Source of the DNA: Variovorax sp. ZS18.2.2
Lineage (GTDB): Bacteria > Pseudomonadota > Gammaproteobacteria > Burkholderiales > Burkholderiaceae_C
Direction: 5' to 3'
NCBI RefSeq assembly: GCF_024701975.1
Contig: NZ_JANLNM010000011.1
Coordinates: 62,001 to 126,000 of the forward strand
DNA length: 64,000 nucleotides
Part shown: positions 35,118-44,322 of the stretch, piece after piece
Position numbering within the stretch: the first letter of the stretch is position 1
Layout of the letters: the number at the start of each line of letters is the position of its first letter
Made by a program: the position numbers and the translations under genes
Notes under the pieces: model-generated
What the model was told of the DNA's origin: nothing
The model's input: only the letters and a program-made list of their open reading frames with translations
Database searches by the model: none

Positions 35118-35925
35118 GCGATACCAACACGCTTCTCACACTCACGAACGTGTCGCGCCACTTCGGCGGGCTCAAGGTCCTGCAGGACGTGAGCCTCGAC
35201 ATCCCCAAGGGCGGCATCTTCGGGCTCATCGGCCCGAACGGCGCCGGCAAGACGACGGTGTTCAACCTGATCACCGGCCTCTTGCCGACCACCAGCGGCA
35301 CCATCCATTTCGAAGGCCAGGACCTGGCCGGCCGCAAGCCCTTCCAGATCACGCGCGGCGGCATCGCGCGCACCTTCCAGAACATCCGCATCTTCAAGGA
35401 GATGTCGCTGCTGGAAAACGTCACGGTCGGCATGGACGCCCGGCTGCGCTACGGCGCCTTCGGCCTCCTGGCCGGATCGGGCCTGTTCCGCAGCGAGGAG
35501 AAGCGCGCCCGAGACCGCGCACGCGAGCTGCTCAGCTGGGTCAGGCTCGACCACAAGGCGCACGAGACGGCCGACAACCTCTCGTACGGCGACCAGCGCA
35601 AGCTCGAACTCGCGCGCGCGCTGGCCACGGAGCCCAGGCTGCTGCTGCTGGACGAGCCGGTCGCGGGCATGAACAGCACCGAGAAAAGCGAACTGATGGT
35701 CGAGATCGAGAACATCGCGGCGCGCGGCTACTCGGTGTTCATGATCGAGCACGACATGCGCTTCGTGATGGGCCTGTGCCGGCAGATCGCAGTGCTCAAT
35801 TTCGGCCGCATCATCGCGCGCGGCGGGCCCGACGAGATCCGCAACGACCCGCAGGTGATCGAGGCCTACCTCGGCCGCGAAGATGATGAACGCGACGAAG
35901 CCACCAACGACCAGAAAGCCGCCGC

Positions 35926-35929
<4 letters not shown>
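35114..35929 (+). CDS. livG: Branched-chain amino-acid-type ABC ATPase LivG
   Basis: This 271-residue ATPase has Walker A GPNGAGKTT (near residue 42), Q-loop in ARTFQNIRIF, signature LSYGDQRKLE and Walker B LLLLDEPVAG. The signature YGDQ is the variant common in LivG proteins. Together with LivF it powers transport. The start overlaps the livM stop (ATGA) and its own stop overlaps the livF start (ATGA). The C-terminal tail after YLG is charged and extended by about 17 residues. Confidence 0.94.
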
Positions 35930-36657
<728 letters not shown>

Positions 36658-36697
36658 TCCCGTCTTTGCAAGCCCGGGCGAGTGCCTTGAAGTGCGC

Positions 36698-37324
36698 TCA
36701 GCCCGGCTCTTTGCGGCACAGGCAGTAGATGAACTTCTGCACGGTTCCGAACGGCGTGTGGTGCTCCTCGCGCTCCTGCTTCAGGAGCGTGAACGGAGCG
36801 CCGAACTCCGCGTGCAGCCCATCGGCGCTGTAGCGCATGACGGGCAGGCCACTGCACTTGTCGGGACCATCCTCGGCGAACGTTGCCACGATGACCTGGC
36901 CGCCGGGTTTGACCGCACGCAGCACGGCGCGGACGTAGGCCTCGCGCTCCTCGCGTGCAGTAAGGAAATGGAAGACCGCCCGGTCGTGCCAGACGTCGTA
37001 GGCGTGTGGCGCAAGCTCGACCTGGGTGATGTCGCCGACAAGCCAGGTCACATCGCGCGCGTGTTCGCGTTCACCGAGGCGGGCCTTGGCCGCCGACAGC
37101 GCGGCCTCGGACAGGTCGAGCACGGTCAGGTTGGAATAGCCCTCGCCCAGGAGGTCATCGACAAGCGTGGAGGCGCCCCCACCGACATCGATGATGGCGA
37201 TATCCTTTGCCTGGCCGGTTTGGCCGATGAGTTGAACGGACTGAGAGGCGTGCGCCTGGAACCAACTGACACCGGTGGTGGTTTTCGTTGTGTAGACCTG
37301 TTCCCAATGCTCTTTGGACTGCAT
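36698..37324 (-). CDS. Class I SAM-dependent methyltransferase
   Basis: This 208-residue protein begins with EHWEQVYTTKTTTGVSWFQ, a start typical of the thiopurine/TehB-like group. Motif I IIDVGGGAST near residue 45 binds SAM, followed by LTVLDLSEAAL and WHDRAVFHFL (motif post-II). Small detoxification-type methyltransferases look like this. The acceptor is not identifiable. It has its own promoter region and converges with livF. Confidence 0.82.
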   Translation of the reverse strand: MQSKEHWEQVYTTKTTTGVSWFQAHASQSVQLIGQTGQAKDIAIIDVGGGASTLVDDLLGEGYSNLTVLDLSEAALSAAKARLGEREHARDVTWLVGDITQVELAPHAYDVWHDRAVFHFLTAREEREAYVRAVLRAVKPGGQVIVATFAEDGPDKCSGLPVMRYSADGLHAEFGAPFTLLKQEREEHHTPFGTVQKFIYCLCRKEPG

Positions 37325-37491
37325 GCGAACTCCTTGTTCTGAAGTGTCGGCACGATGGCGCCACCTCAAATGTACAGACGAGACCCCGCTGTCGAAGCCG
37401 AGAGGAAATGAATGGCTGCACGCATGCCGCCGATGCAGTGCGAGAAGCCGTTCATGCACTGCGTTCGATGGGTGCGACCCGCACTCGGCGC

Positions 37492-38982
37492 TCAAATCAA
37501 CCCCCGGGTTGCCGCCTTCAACGTCGCGGCCGCGCGGGTCGAACATTCGAGCTTGAGGAACACGCGCTCGACATGCGTTCGCACCGTGCGCGGGCTGATG
37601 CCCAGCGCGCGAGCGACTTCCTTGGTGTTCTCGCCCTTGCTGATGCAGCGCAGAACCTCCAGCTCGCGCTCCGACAAAGACTGCTCGCCGCGCTGCGGCG
37701 CCGCCACGGACTTCGAGGGCGCATGCGACATCGCGCAGGCGAGCAATGCATCGACAACGTTCTGGTCGAAGCGGCCCGCCTCGACGTCTTCCTTCATGCA
37801 GCCCAGCGCCTCTGCTTCGGTGAATTCCGCGCGCCACGGACGGCGCGTGCGAAGAGAAACCCACCGCTCGGCCGCCGCGACGAATTGCCCCTCCAGCGGC
37901 ATCGCCGTGCCCGACCGGCCGCGGAAATAGCCCGAGCCATCGCGGCGCTCGAAAGCGAAGGACGCGATTTCCGCTTCGGCCGCGAGCCCGTCGATTTGCC
38001 CGGCAGCGCGGGAGGTCCAGTACGGCACGAGCCGCAGGCGTTCGAGTGACGAGGCCGGCAGCGGCTCGGGCGCGTTCCAGATCGCGTTGGGCACCGACGC
38101 CCGCCCGATGCCGTGGATCAGCCCGGCCTTGTACGTGCGGTGGCACAGGGTTTCGTCGAGGCCCGCGTGCGCACTGCCATCGCGCGCCAGCTGGGCCACG
38201 CGGCGCGAGTAACCCGTCATCCAGGGCAGCTTGAGATCGATCACGTCGCCCACCAACTCCAGCCCGACGCGTTGAAGCATCGAGGCGGGCTGGTCGACCA
38301 CGTCGGTCCACGGCGGGGCAGGGGAGTCCAGCGCTTTCATCCACGTCGAGACCCACGGTGCGCTGGCGTCGACAAGAGAGCCGGGGTAAACGCTGTTCGC
38401 GCGCCCGCGGGCCAGCGTGAGCGCTTCGTCGAGCCCGTAGAGGCGGCTGAAGATTTCGAGATCGCTTGCCAGGGCCACGACGTACGTTGCGAGCGGCACG
38501 TCATCGCCTTGCAGCAGACCGGGCACGCCGCCGCCGTCGTAGGTCTCGAAGATCGCGCGCAGCGCCGCTTCGGTGTCGGGGTTCAGGCCCAGCGTGTTCG
38601 CGATGTCGCCGGCGATTTCGCAATGGATGTTGGCCATGTTGAGCATCGCGCCCGGGATGGCCGCGCTGCGCGGTTGATGTTGCTGCTGTTGTTGCGGCGC
38701 GCGGGGCTTTTGCGATGCAAGCAGGGCTTGCCTGCCCTGCACGTCGTCGTCCAGGAAGTCCGCGAACTCCTGTGCGTTGGCCGTGCAGCCCGACCAGCGC
38801 AGCAGCGCGACGTGCCGGGCGGCCTCGACCTGCGACGGGTCGCAGCGGGCTTGCGTCGCGATCATTCCCGCGAGCCACGCGGTGCGCAGCGAATGGTCGG
38901 TGGGCTGGCCCATGCTCAGGTCGCCGATGAAAGCGAGCGCGCGGATGGCGTCGAAAACGGCGATGGTGGTGTCGTCTGGCAT
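37492..38982 (-). CDS. Degenerate tandem HD-GYP-like protein with LuxR-type DNA-binding domain
   Basis: This protein has about 496 residues (nine more if the ATG at 39009 is used). The C-terminal LuxR HTH is clear: LSERELEVLRCISKGENTKEVARALGIS, then RTVRTHVERV. The preceding part contains two HD-GYP-like halves. The first has YDGGGVPG; the second has LIHGIGRASVPN and FERRDGSGYFRG. The catalytic HD is HG here (His290-Gly291) and GYP is GYF or GVP, so phosphodiesterase activity is probably lost and the fold reused as a sensor. It is divergent from the DUF308-like gene. Confidence 0.75.
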   Translation of the reverse strand: MPDDTTIAVFDAIRALAFIGDLSMGQPTDHSLRTAWLAGMIATQARCDPSQVEAARHVALLRWSGCTANAQEFADFLDDDVQGRQALLASQKPRAPQQQQQHQPRSAAIPGAMLNMANIHCEIAGDIANTLGLNPDTEAALRAIFETYDGGGVPGLLQGDDVPLATYVVALASDLEIFSRLYGLDEALTLARGRANSVYPGSLVDASAPWVSTWMKALDSPAPPWTDVVDQPASMLQRVGLELVGDVIDLKLPWMTGYSRRVAQLARDGSAHAGLDETLCHRTYKAGLIHGIGRASVPNAIWNAPEPLPASSLERLRLVPYWTSRAAGQIDGLAAEAEIASFAFERRDGSGYFRGRSGTAMPLEGQFVAAAERWVSLRTRRPWRAEFTEAEALGCMKEDVEAGRFDQNVVDALLACAMSHAPSKSVAAPQRGEQSLSERELEVLRCISKGENTKEVARALGISPRTVRTHVERVFLKLECSTRAAATLKAATRGLI

Positions 38983-39153
38983 GAGAGGGCTGGAGCAAAA
39001 GGACAGCATCGCACAGCCCGTCTTTTTGGGCCTTGTCGGTCATTCGACCGATACCGCGGCCGATGCAGCCCAAACAGAATGGGCTGCACCCGCTCCGTTC
39101 GAGGGGCGACAACCTTTCTTCCTCCCCATCTCGCGGTTTTTACCGCCATTGCC

Positions 39154-39750
39154 ATGTCCGACACCAACCAGTCCCAACTACTTCTTCTTCAGCGAGCCGC
39201 GTGGCTGCGCAAGCTCTACTTCACTCGCGCGGCCTTTTCCTTTGTGTGGGTCGCGCTGGCCTTCACCGTCGCCAAGAGCTCGCCCGTTTTGGCGAGCGTG
39301 CTGCTGATCGTTTATCCCGCATGGGACGCGCTGGCCAACCTGTGGGACGCCCGGATGACGGGCGGCGCAAAGGCCAACCCCACGCAGGTCTTGAACGCTT
39401 GGATCAGCGCGCTGATCACCGTTGCCGTCGCGGTTTCGCTGGGGCTCAAGCTGCAGCTCATTCTGGCGATCTTCGGGGCGTGGGCCATCGTTGCAGGGCT
39501 GCTTCAGCTGGCGACGGCCATTCGTCGGCGCAAGAGCGACAAAGGGCAGTGGGTGATGATGTTGAGCGGGGCGCAGTCGGCGCTGGCCGGGGGATTCTTT
39601 GTGGCACAGCAAGGAAGCGCGGCGCCCGTCGTGCAGACCTTCGCTGGTTACGCAGCGGTGGGGGCCATCTACTTCCTGATTTCGGGGCTGGTCATTCTGT
39701 TTCGGAAGTCCAAAGGCAAGGCCGGTGGCTTCGTTTCCGAGAAGGTTTGA
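39154..39750 (+). CDS. DUF308-like membrane protein
   Basis: This 198-residue protein has about five or six hydrophobic helices separated by short loops, ending in a basic tail RKSKGKAGG. Helix pairs with VLASVLLIVYPAWDALANLWDAR and IFGAWAIVAGLLQLATAIRRRK resemble the HdeD/DUF308 repeats of acid-resistance membrane proteins. Function is not known. It is divergent from the HD-GYP/LuxR-like gene across 170 bp, a possible regulator/target pair. A strong terminator follows. Confidence 0.7.
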   Translation: MSDTNQSQLLLLQRAAWLRKLYFTRAAFSFVWVALAFTVAKSSPVLASVLLIVYPAWDALANLWDARMTGGAKANPTQVLNAWISALITVAVAVSLGLKLQLILAIFGAWAIVAGLLQLATAIRRRKSDKGQWVMMLSGAQSALAGGFFVAQQGSAAPVVQTFAGYAAVGAIYFLISGLVILFRKSKGKAGGFVSEKV

Positions 39751-39796
39751 TTCCGATGTCGAGCACCTCACGCTCCCCACGCATTTCGCGCTTATG

Positions 39797-39839
39797 CGCG
39801 AGGGCCCGCCCGGCTTTCACAGCCGGGCGGGCCCTCGCG
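39797..39839. terminator. Very strong bidirectional hairpin terminator
   Basis: A 19-bp perfect GC-rich stem (39797-39815 pairs with 39821-39839) with a 5-base loop TTCAC, followed by TCTTT. It lies between the convergent DUF308-like and propeller lipoprotein genes. Confidence 0.85.
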
Positions 39840-39887
39840 TCTTTGGACGTTGCCCTTGTCCCGTTTCAGCGAGAGAGGCGCTTTCCG

Positions 39888-42224
39888 TCAATAGAGGTAG
39901 ACGGCTCCCACGTCGTGCGCGTCGTTGTTCTTGAAGTCACCACCGATGCCGTTGGCCCGGCTGTCTTCGCCCGGCGCACCGGCAGCAACGGTCTTGCCAT
40001 CGCCTGAAACAGAGATCGATTGGCCCAGGAAGTCGTTGTAGTCGAGGATCTTGCCGGTCGCGGCAGTGGTACTGCGCCAGGCTCCCTGGGACTTGACGAA
40101 ACGGATGACCACGCCCGTCTTGTTGGGACCGGAGTAATCGAGTTCCGCGTTGATGCCCTGCATGCCGGCACTCATCACCGGGCCGCCTGCCACCAGCACG
40201 CTGCCGTCGGAAGACAATGCGACCGAACGGCCGAACTCGGCGCTGTTCTTGGGGAGCGGCGAATAGACATAGCCGTCCTGCGCGTAGCTCGTGCCGCCGC
40301 CATCGAGGTTGAAGAAGGTGACAGCACCGGCGAAGTCCGTCGGGCCCACCGTCTTGAGCGGTATACCGGCAGCGATCGAGCTGCCATCCGCCGATATCGC
40401 CACGGCCGCCCCCAGCTTGTTGCCAGGCTGCGGAAGGCTCTCCTTCAGGTAGTAGGTCTTGCTCAGCGTGGGAATCGTCCACTTGAGGACCAGCACCGCG
40501 CCCGAATGCCAGGCGTCCGGGGTGGAGTCCAAGGGCATGCCCACGGCCAGCGTGGCGCCGTCGTCGGAAACCGCGAGCGAACGGCCTTCTCCCGGAATCG
40601 AGGTCGAGGCGGAATTGAAATGGCTCCAGGTGCCGTCGACCTTGCGATAGCCGTGCACCGAATTTCCGTTGCCGGCGACCCATGCGATCGAACCGTCGGC
40701 AGACAGCGCGGTCGCCGAGCCGAACTTCTCGCTCAGCGTCGACGTGGCTGCCTTCAGGTACGCCACTTCGGCCCAAGTGGTCCCCGTGCGCTCGAACACA
40801 TAGGCCGCGCCCGACTCCAGCACCGTGTTGTCGGCCTTGTCGCCGCCCACCTTGGTGGCCGAACTGGACTCTCCGGAGGCGCCCACCAGGACGGTGCTGC
40901 CGTCCTTCGAGATCGACAACGAGCTGCCGAAGTTGTCGCCGACCTCTGCATTCGAGGCCGTCAGGCGCGTTTCGAACGCCCACTGTCCGCTGCGACGGGA
41001 ATAGATTTCGATGAAGCCGGCATGCCAGATGGAACTCGCTGCCACTACCAGCCAAGTGCCATCCTTGGACAAGGCAACCGACTGGCCGTATTGGATGTTG
41101 CTCACCGAACCGGTGGAAGGCTTCAGATAGCCGATGGCGTTGTTCGCGACGGGAACCAGCACAGGGCTGGCAACGGGATTGCTGCACCCGCTCGCGTTGC
41201 AGGCCTGCAGCCTGAAGGTGAACAGGTGGGAGTTTGTGTCCATCAAGACCACGTTCTGAAGGCTGAACGTGGTGCCCGTGATGTTGTCGCCGACCACCTT
41301 GAACGGAGCGCCACCCACGTCCTGGGTGATCTTGTAGTAGGTGGCATGCGGCACGCCTCCCCACGAGAAGTTGTAGGCCTTGACGCCATAGGACACGACC
41401 TCCATCGGCCTGCTGGGCGGCGGCGGCACCGGGACCACGGTGTCGGTGCAATTGACCGCGATCGACGAGACATTCGCGGTGACGTTGCCGGAGCCGTTCG
41501 AGACGACGCAGGTCTGGGCCGCGGGCATCGTCTTCACGCTGACCGCATAGGTCCCGCCATGCGGGAAGGGGTCGCGGAAAGTAAAGGCGCCGTTGGCGCT
41601 GACGGTCAGGTCAGTGGCGCCATCGCTGCGCAGCACGACGCTGCCTTTCAGGCCGGTGATGTTTCCGCCCAGGGTGTACGCGAGTTGGGAGCAGGTCACC
41701 TTCACAGTGGTGACGGGGCCCTTGGCGGTTCCGGTGCCATTGTTGACCGCGCATGTGAACCCGACCGACTGTGCCACCAGCGTGATTTCGTAGGGATTGT
41801 TCGCGATCACGGCGATCGGCGCGGTGAACACCCCGCTGCCATTCACCGTGAATTCGTCGATGCCATTCAGACGGAGGCGCAAAGGGCCCGTGAGTCCCGA
41901 TACCGTACCGCCGATGGAGTAGGAGGAGCCTGCGTGCATTTCGGCTCGTTCCGAGAGGACCTTCGGGCCTTCCCCGCGCAGGACCGCAGCGATGCCACCC
42001 AATGAGTCCGCTTGTGCGGCTGACAGGCCTTGAATACCGGACGGGTCTTGCAGTTCCGCTTTTGCGGTTGCGGCTGGAGTCGCGCTTGGCTCACTGGTCG
42101 ACTGTGATGAGGACGACGGCCCTGCCGGCAAACCGATGGAGCTTTCTCCTCCGCCACCCCCGCCGCAAGACGCGAGAGCAACCATCAGCAGCGTCACGGC
42201 TGCTCTGCAAGCAAGTTTGTTCAT
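39888..42224 (-). CDS. Lipoprotein with Ig-like repeats, FN3 and seven-bladed FG-GAP-type propeller
   Basis: This 778-residue protein has lipobox ASC (Cys20) then Gly and Ser runs. Residues about 98-260 hold two Ig-like repeats, each ending in a Cys-containing strand; about 275-365 looks like fibronectin III. From about 370 seven repeats of the form FGxSxxxSxDGxxLxxGAP follow (YGQSVALSKDG, FGSSLSISKDG, FGSATALSADG, GRSLAVSDDG, LGAAVAISADG, FGRSVALSSDG, LGQSISVSGDG). This predicts a seven-bladed propeller like integrin alpha FG-GAP domains. It is probably an outer-surface binding or adhesion protein. Its first 96 residues are shared with the next lipoprotein. Confidence 0.75.
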   Translation of the reverse strand: MNKLACRAAVTLLMVALASCGGGGGGESSIGLPAGPSSSSQSTSEPSATPAATAKAELQDPSGIQGLSAAQADSLGGIAAVLRGEGPKVLSERAEMHAGSSYSIGGTVSGLTGPLRLRLNGIDEFTVNGSGVFTAPIAVIANNPYEITLVAQSVGFTCAVNNGTGTAKGPVTTVKVTCSQLAYTLGGNITGLKGSVVLRSDGATDLTVSANGAFTFRDPFPHGGTYAVSVKTMPAAQTCVVSNGSGNVTANVSSIAVNCTDTVVPVPPPPSRPMEVVSYGVKAYNFSWGGVPHATYYKITQDVGGAPFKVVGDNITGTTFSLQNVVLMDTNSHLFTFRLQACNASGCSNPVASPVLVPVANNAIGYLKPSTGSVSNIQYGQSVALSKDGTWLVVAASSIWHAGFIEIYSRRSGQWAFETRLTASNAEVGDNFGSSLSISKDGSTVLVGASGESSSATKVGGDKADNTVLESGAAYVFERTGTTWAEVAYLKAATSTLSEKFGSATALSADGSIAWVAGNGNSVHGYRKVDGTWSHFNSASTSIPGEGRSLAVSDDGATLAVGMPLDSTPDAWHSGAVLVLKWTIPTLSKTYYLKESLPQPGNKLGAAVAISADGSSIAAGIPLKTVGPTDFAGAVTFFNLDGGGTSYAQDGYVYSPLPKNSAEFGRSVALSSDGSVLVAGGPVMSAGMQGINAELDYSGPNKTGVVIRFVKSQGAWRSTTAATGKILDYNDFLGQSISVSGDGKTVAAGAPGEDSRANGIGGDFKNNDAHDVGAVYLY

Positions 42225-42270
42225 CCCTCACCCCAGCAATTTTGTGAATATTTTTCGATGACGGCGACTT
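41937..42270 (-). repeat. Duplicated 5-prime module, copy A
   Basis: This covers codons 1-96 of the propeller lipoprotein plus about 45 bp upstream of its start (TCCCTCACCCCAGCAA and the following AT-rich tract). It matches copy B at 43037-43371 closely at both protein and DNA level. The homology reaches the stop codon of the neighbouring gene. The period between the two starts is 1100 bp. Confidence 0.8.
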
Positions 42271-43324
42271 ACGGCGTGGGCCTGCAGCTTAGTCTTGCTA
42301 CCCCGATGTAGCGCGCGCGTGAGGGGAACACGGAAGCTATGTAGCTGAGTGCAATCATCATGGTGCCGCGTGTCTCGCTATCGCCAAGCATGTAGGAGAC
42401 GACGGACTTGTCCGGGTGGAAGGCCGTCTGGCGACCCGATGGCGAATTGAAGAAGGCGGAGAGAGGCACCGTGCCTGCATCACTGCCAGCCGTGACCTGG
42501 ATTGCACCGGCGATGTCAGCACCGCCATAGCGGTTAAAACTGACAGTCGCAGAAGCGGTCACCATGCCATGGATGGGCGCGTTGCTCGGGGCGTTGTCTA
42601 GATAGGTCGGGGTCGTGAAGGCGCCGGTGTCGCAAATGAGCGGAGGAGCGTCGCCCGAGGGTAAATCCGGAAGTTCATTGAATGCGAGGTAGTGGTACGA
42701 GCGCTTGAAATCGCCTGTGAGAAGAACGCTCTTGCCGGAGCCCAGAGTGACGGTGCCGGTCACCCAGCGTCCGATGGCGAAGCTCGCATCGCCGTTGATG
42801 TTCTTTGTTGCGCTATTGCCTGTGAGGGTGGCGTCATTCAGACGCACCATCGCGCCGTTGGCAGTTTGCTCACTTTGCGTGATGAACTCGAAGAAAATCT
42901 CGGTGCCGGAGGTATCCGGGCCAGAGGCAGTCAGCATATAGCGCGCATGGTTGCCGCTACCGATGTAGTAGCGCTCGGGGTTGCCGCCTGGCACGAATCG
43001 CGCCGATACCGAACCGGAGTCGGAGATGGCGCCGAGCATTTTGGCTCGCTCCGAGAGCGCATCCAGGCCCTGTCCGCGCAGGGTAGCTACGACACCTGAT
43101 GAGTCTGCTTGTGCGGCCGACAGCCCTTGAATACCGGACGGATCTTGCAGTTCCGCTTTTGCGGTGACGGCTGGAGTCGCGGCTGGCTCACTGATCGACT
43201 GTGATGGCGGCGACTGCCCTGCCGGCAAACCGATGGAGCTTTCTCCTCCGCTACCACCTCCGCCGCAAGATGCGAGAGCAGCCATCAGCAGCGTCGCGGC
43301 TGCCCTGCAAGCAAGTTTGTTCAT
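42269..43324 (-). CDS. Lipoprotein sharing its N-terminal module with the adjacent gene
   Basis: This 351-residue lipoprotein has lipobox ASC (Cys20). Residues 1-96 are near-identical to those of the downstream propeller lipoprotein, including a conserved AELQDPSGIQGLSAAQADS segment, but the remaining 255 residues are unrelated. They look beta-rich, with two Cys and no family I recognise. Only 44 bp separate its stop from the downstream start, so the genes may be co-transcribed, although each carries the same upstream sequence. Confidence 0.65.
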   Translation of the reverse strand: MNKLACRAAATLLMAALASCGGGGSGGESSIGLPAGQSPPSQSISEPAATPAVTAKAELQDPSGIQGLSAAQADSSGVVATLRGQGLDALSERAKMLGAISDSGSVSARFVPGGNPERYYIGSGNHARYMLTASGPDTSGTEIFFEFITQSEQTANGAMVRLNDATLTGNSATKNINGDASFAIGRWVTGTVTLGSGKSVLLTGDFKRSYHYLAFNELPDLPSGDAPPLICDTGAFTTPTYLDNAPSNAPIHGMVTASATVSFNRYGGADIAGAIQVTAGSDAGTVPLSAFFNSPSGRQTAFHPDKSVVSYMLGDSETRGTMMIALSYIASVFPSRARYIGVARLSCRPTP

Positions 43325-43371
43325 CCCTCACTCCAACAATCTTTGTGAATATTTTTCGTTGACCGCGACTT
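43037..43371 (-). repeat. Duplicated 5-prime module, copy B
   Basis: Codons 1-96 and the upstream leader of the 351-residue lipoprotein are the counterpart of copy A at 41937-42270. Upstream bases TCCCTCACTCCAACAA and the AATATTTTTCG tract agree with copy A except for a few changes. Confidence 0.8.
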
Positions 43372-43557
43372 TCCAAGCGAAGGTGGCTTCTCCAGGAACG
43401 TCGGTTTCCGCGCGGCATTTTGCATGACGCGGGCTAAAGCTCTGTGTCGAACTGCCTTGCCGCGTCCGCGCTTGTTTTTTGCCGTTTTCTTTTTGCGGCG
43501 GGTGGCGGGTTGAATCCGCCGCCGCATGCCGCCACAGGCGGCCGAGCGGCGCCTGTT

Positions 43558-43580
43558 CATGCTCCGTCAGCCGGAGCATG
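43558..43580. terminator. Hairpin CATGCTCCG / CGGAGCATG
   Basis: A 9-bp perfect stem with a 5-base loop lies 10 bp beyond the stop of the small gene at 43591 on the minus strand. It lacks a T-run, so it may only stabilise the transcript end. Confidence 0.5.
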
Positions 43581-43590
43581 CCCATATCGA

Positions 43591-43872
43591 TCAGGCTTGC
43601 CCAGCCCGCTCGCTCAAACACCGCTGATGCAACTCCGCCGCCTGATCCACCATATCCGCCGCAAGCCACATCACGTTCTCCAGATGCTTCGGCCCGTCGC
43701 CGCCGGACCAATCGATGCCTTCGCCATGGCAGCACCACAGCAGCGACTTCAACTGCTCCAGCCTGTTCTCAAGAAGGTCTGCCGCGCTGGGCCCGTCCGT
43801 GGCGATGGGGGCGCCGGTCGACTTGCCGCGGGATGCCGGCATGGGACGCCCGGCCATAATTCGTTTAGCCAT
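43591..43872 (-). CDS. Small protein of unknown function
   Basis: This 93-residue protein has a basic N-terminus (MAKRIMAGR) and a helical C-terminal part with ADLLENRLEQLKSLLWCCHGEGI and a Cys-Cys pair, then MVDQAAELHQRC. Composition and start context (GAAAGAAAG before ATG) look genuine. I do not recognise the family. It resembles the short helical proteins of unknown function often encoded beside mobile or regulatory genes in this order. No export signal. Confidence 0.5.
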   Translation of the reverse strand: MAKRIMAGRPMPASRGKSTGAPIATDGPSAADLLENRLEQLKSLLWCCHGEGIDWSGGDGPKHLENVMWLAADMVDQAAELHQRCLSERAGQA

Positions 43873-44322
43873 TTGTTGTGCTTTCTTTCAAAGTTGTTGC
43901 ACGTCATGTGGTCAGACGGTCGGGGTGTGTCAGCACCTCGGCCGTCGCCTTTTGTGCCTCGCGTTTTCCATCGAATGCGCATGGCACCGATGGCCCGCCG
44001 CGAGGCGAAGCGGTTCATTCATCAAAGCCTGTTGTGTGAGATGCCTTCCTTGCCCACTGTGTGGGCCGTCAAATGGCTGGGGCATTTACTGTAGAGATGC
44101 GCGAGGCGTCGAGGGCGGCTGAATTCGCTAGTAAATCTCGAATCGCGCGAGTCAATGGTTGCCAAGCGTGGCACGCGCGCAAGCAAGCCATCGGGCAATC
44201 CAATCAGTTGAGCAAGCAACCGAGCAACCGCCTTCGCAACGGCATAGGCCGTCCGTCGAATGCACAGCAGCCTGCGCACTCTCTAGCATTCGAAGCGTCG
44301 CCGCTCTTCCCCTGATATCTCG
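43873..44322. other. 450-bp region without a convincing gene
   Basis: It contains the divergent promoters of the small minus-strand gene and the OmpA-like gene. Short frames exist but have no start signals or family features. Minor direct repeats of CAAGCAA/GCAACC occur around 44190-44230. Nothing else stands out. Confidence 0.5.

Noticed and set aside
43321..43560. 79-residue basic minus-strand frame
   Set aside because: It spans the leader of the neighbouring lipoprotein, is dominated by Arg and Lys, and has no start signal or family features.
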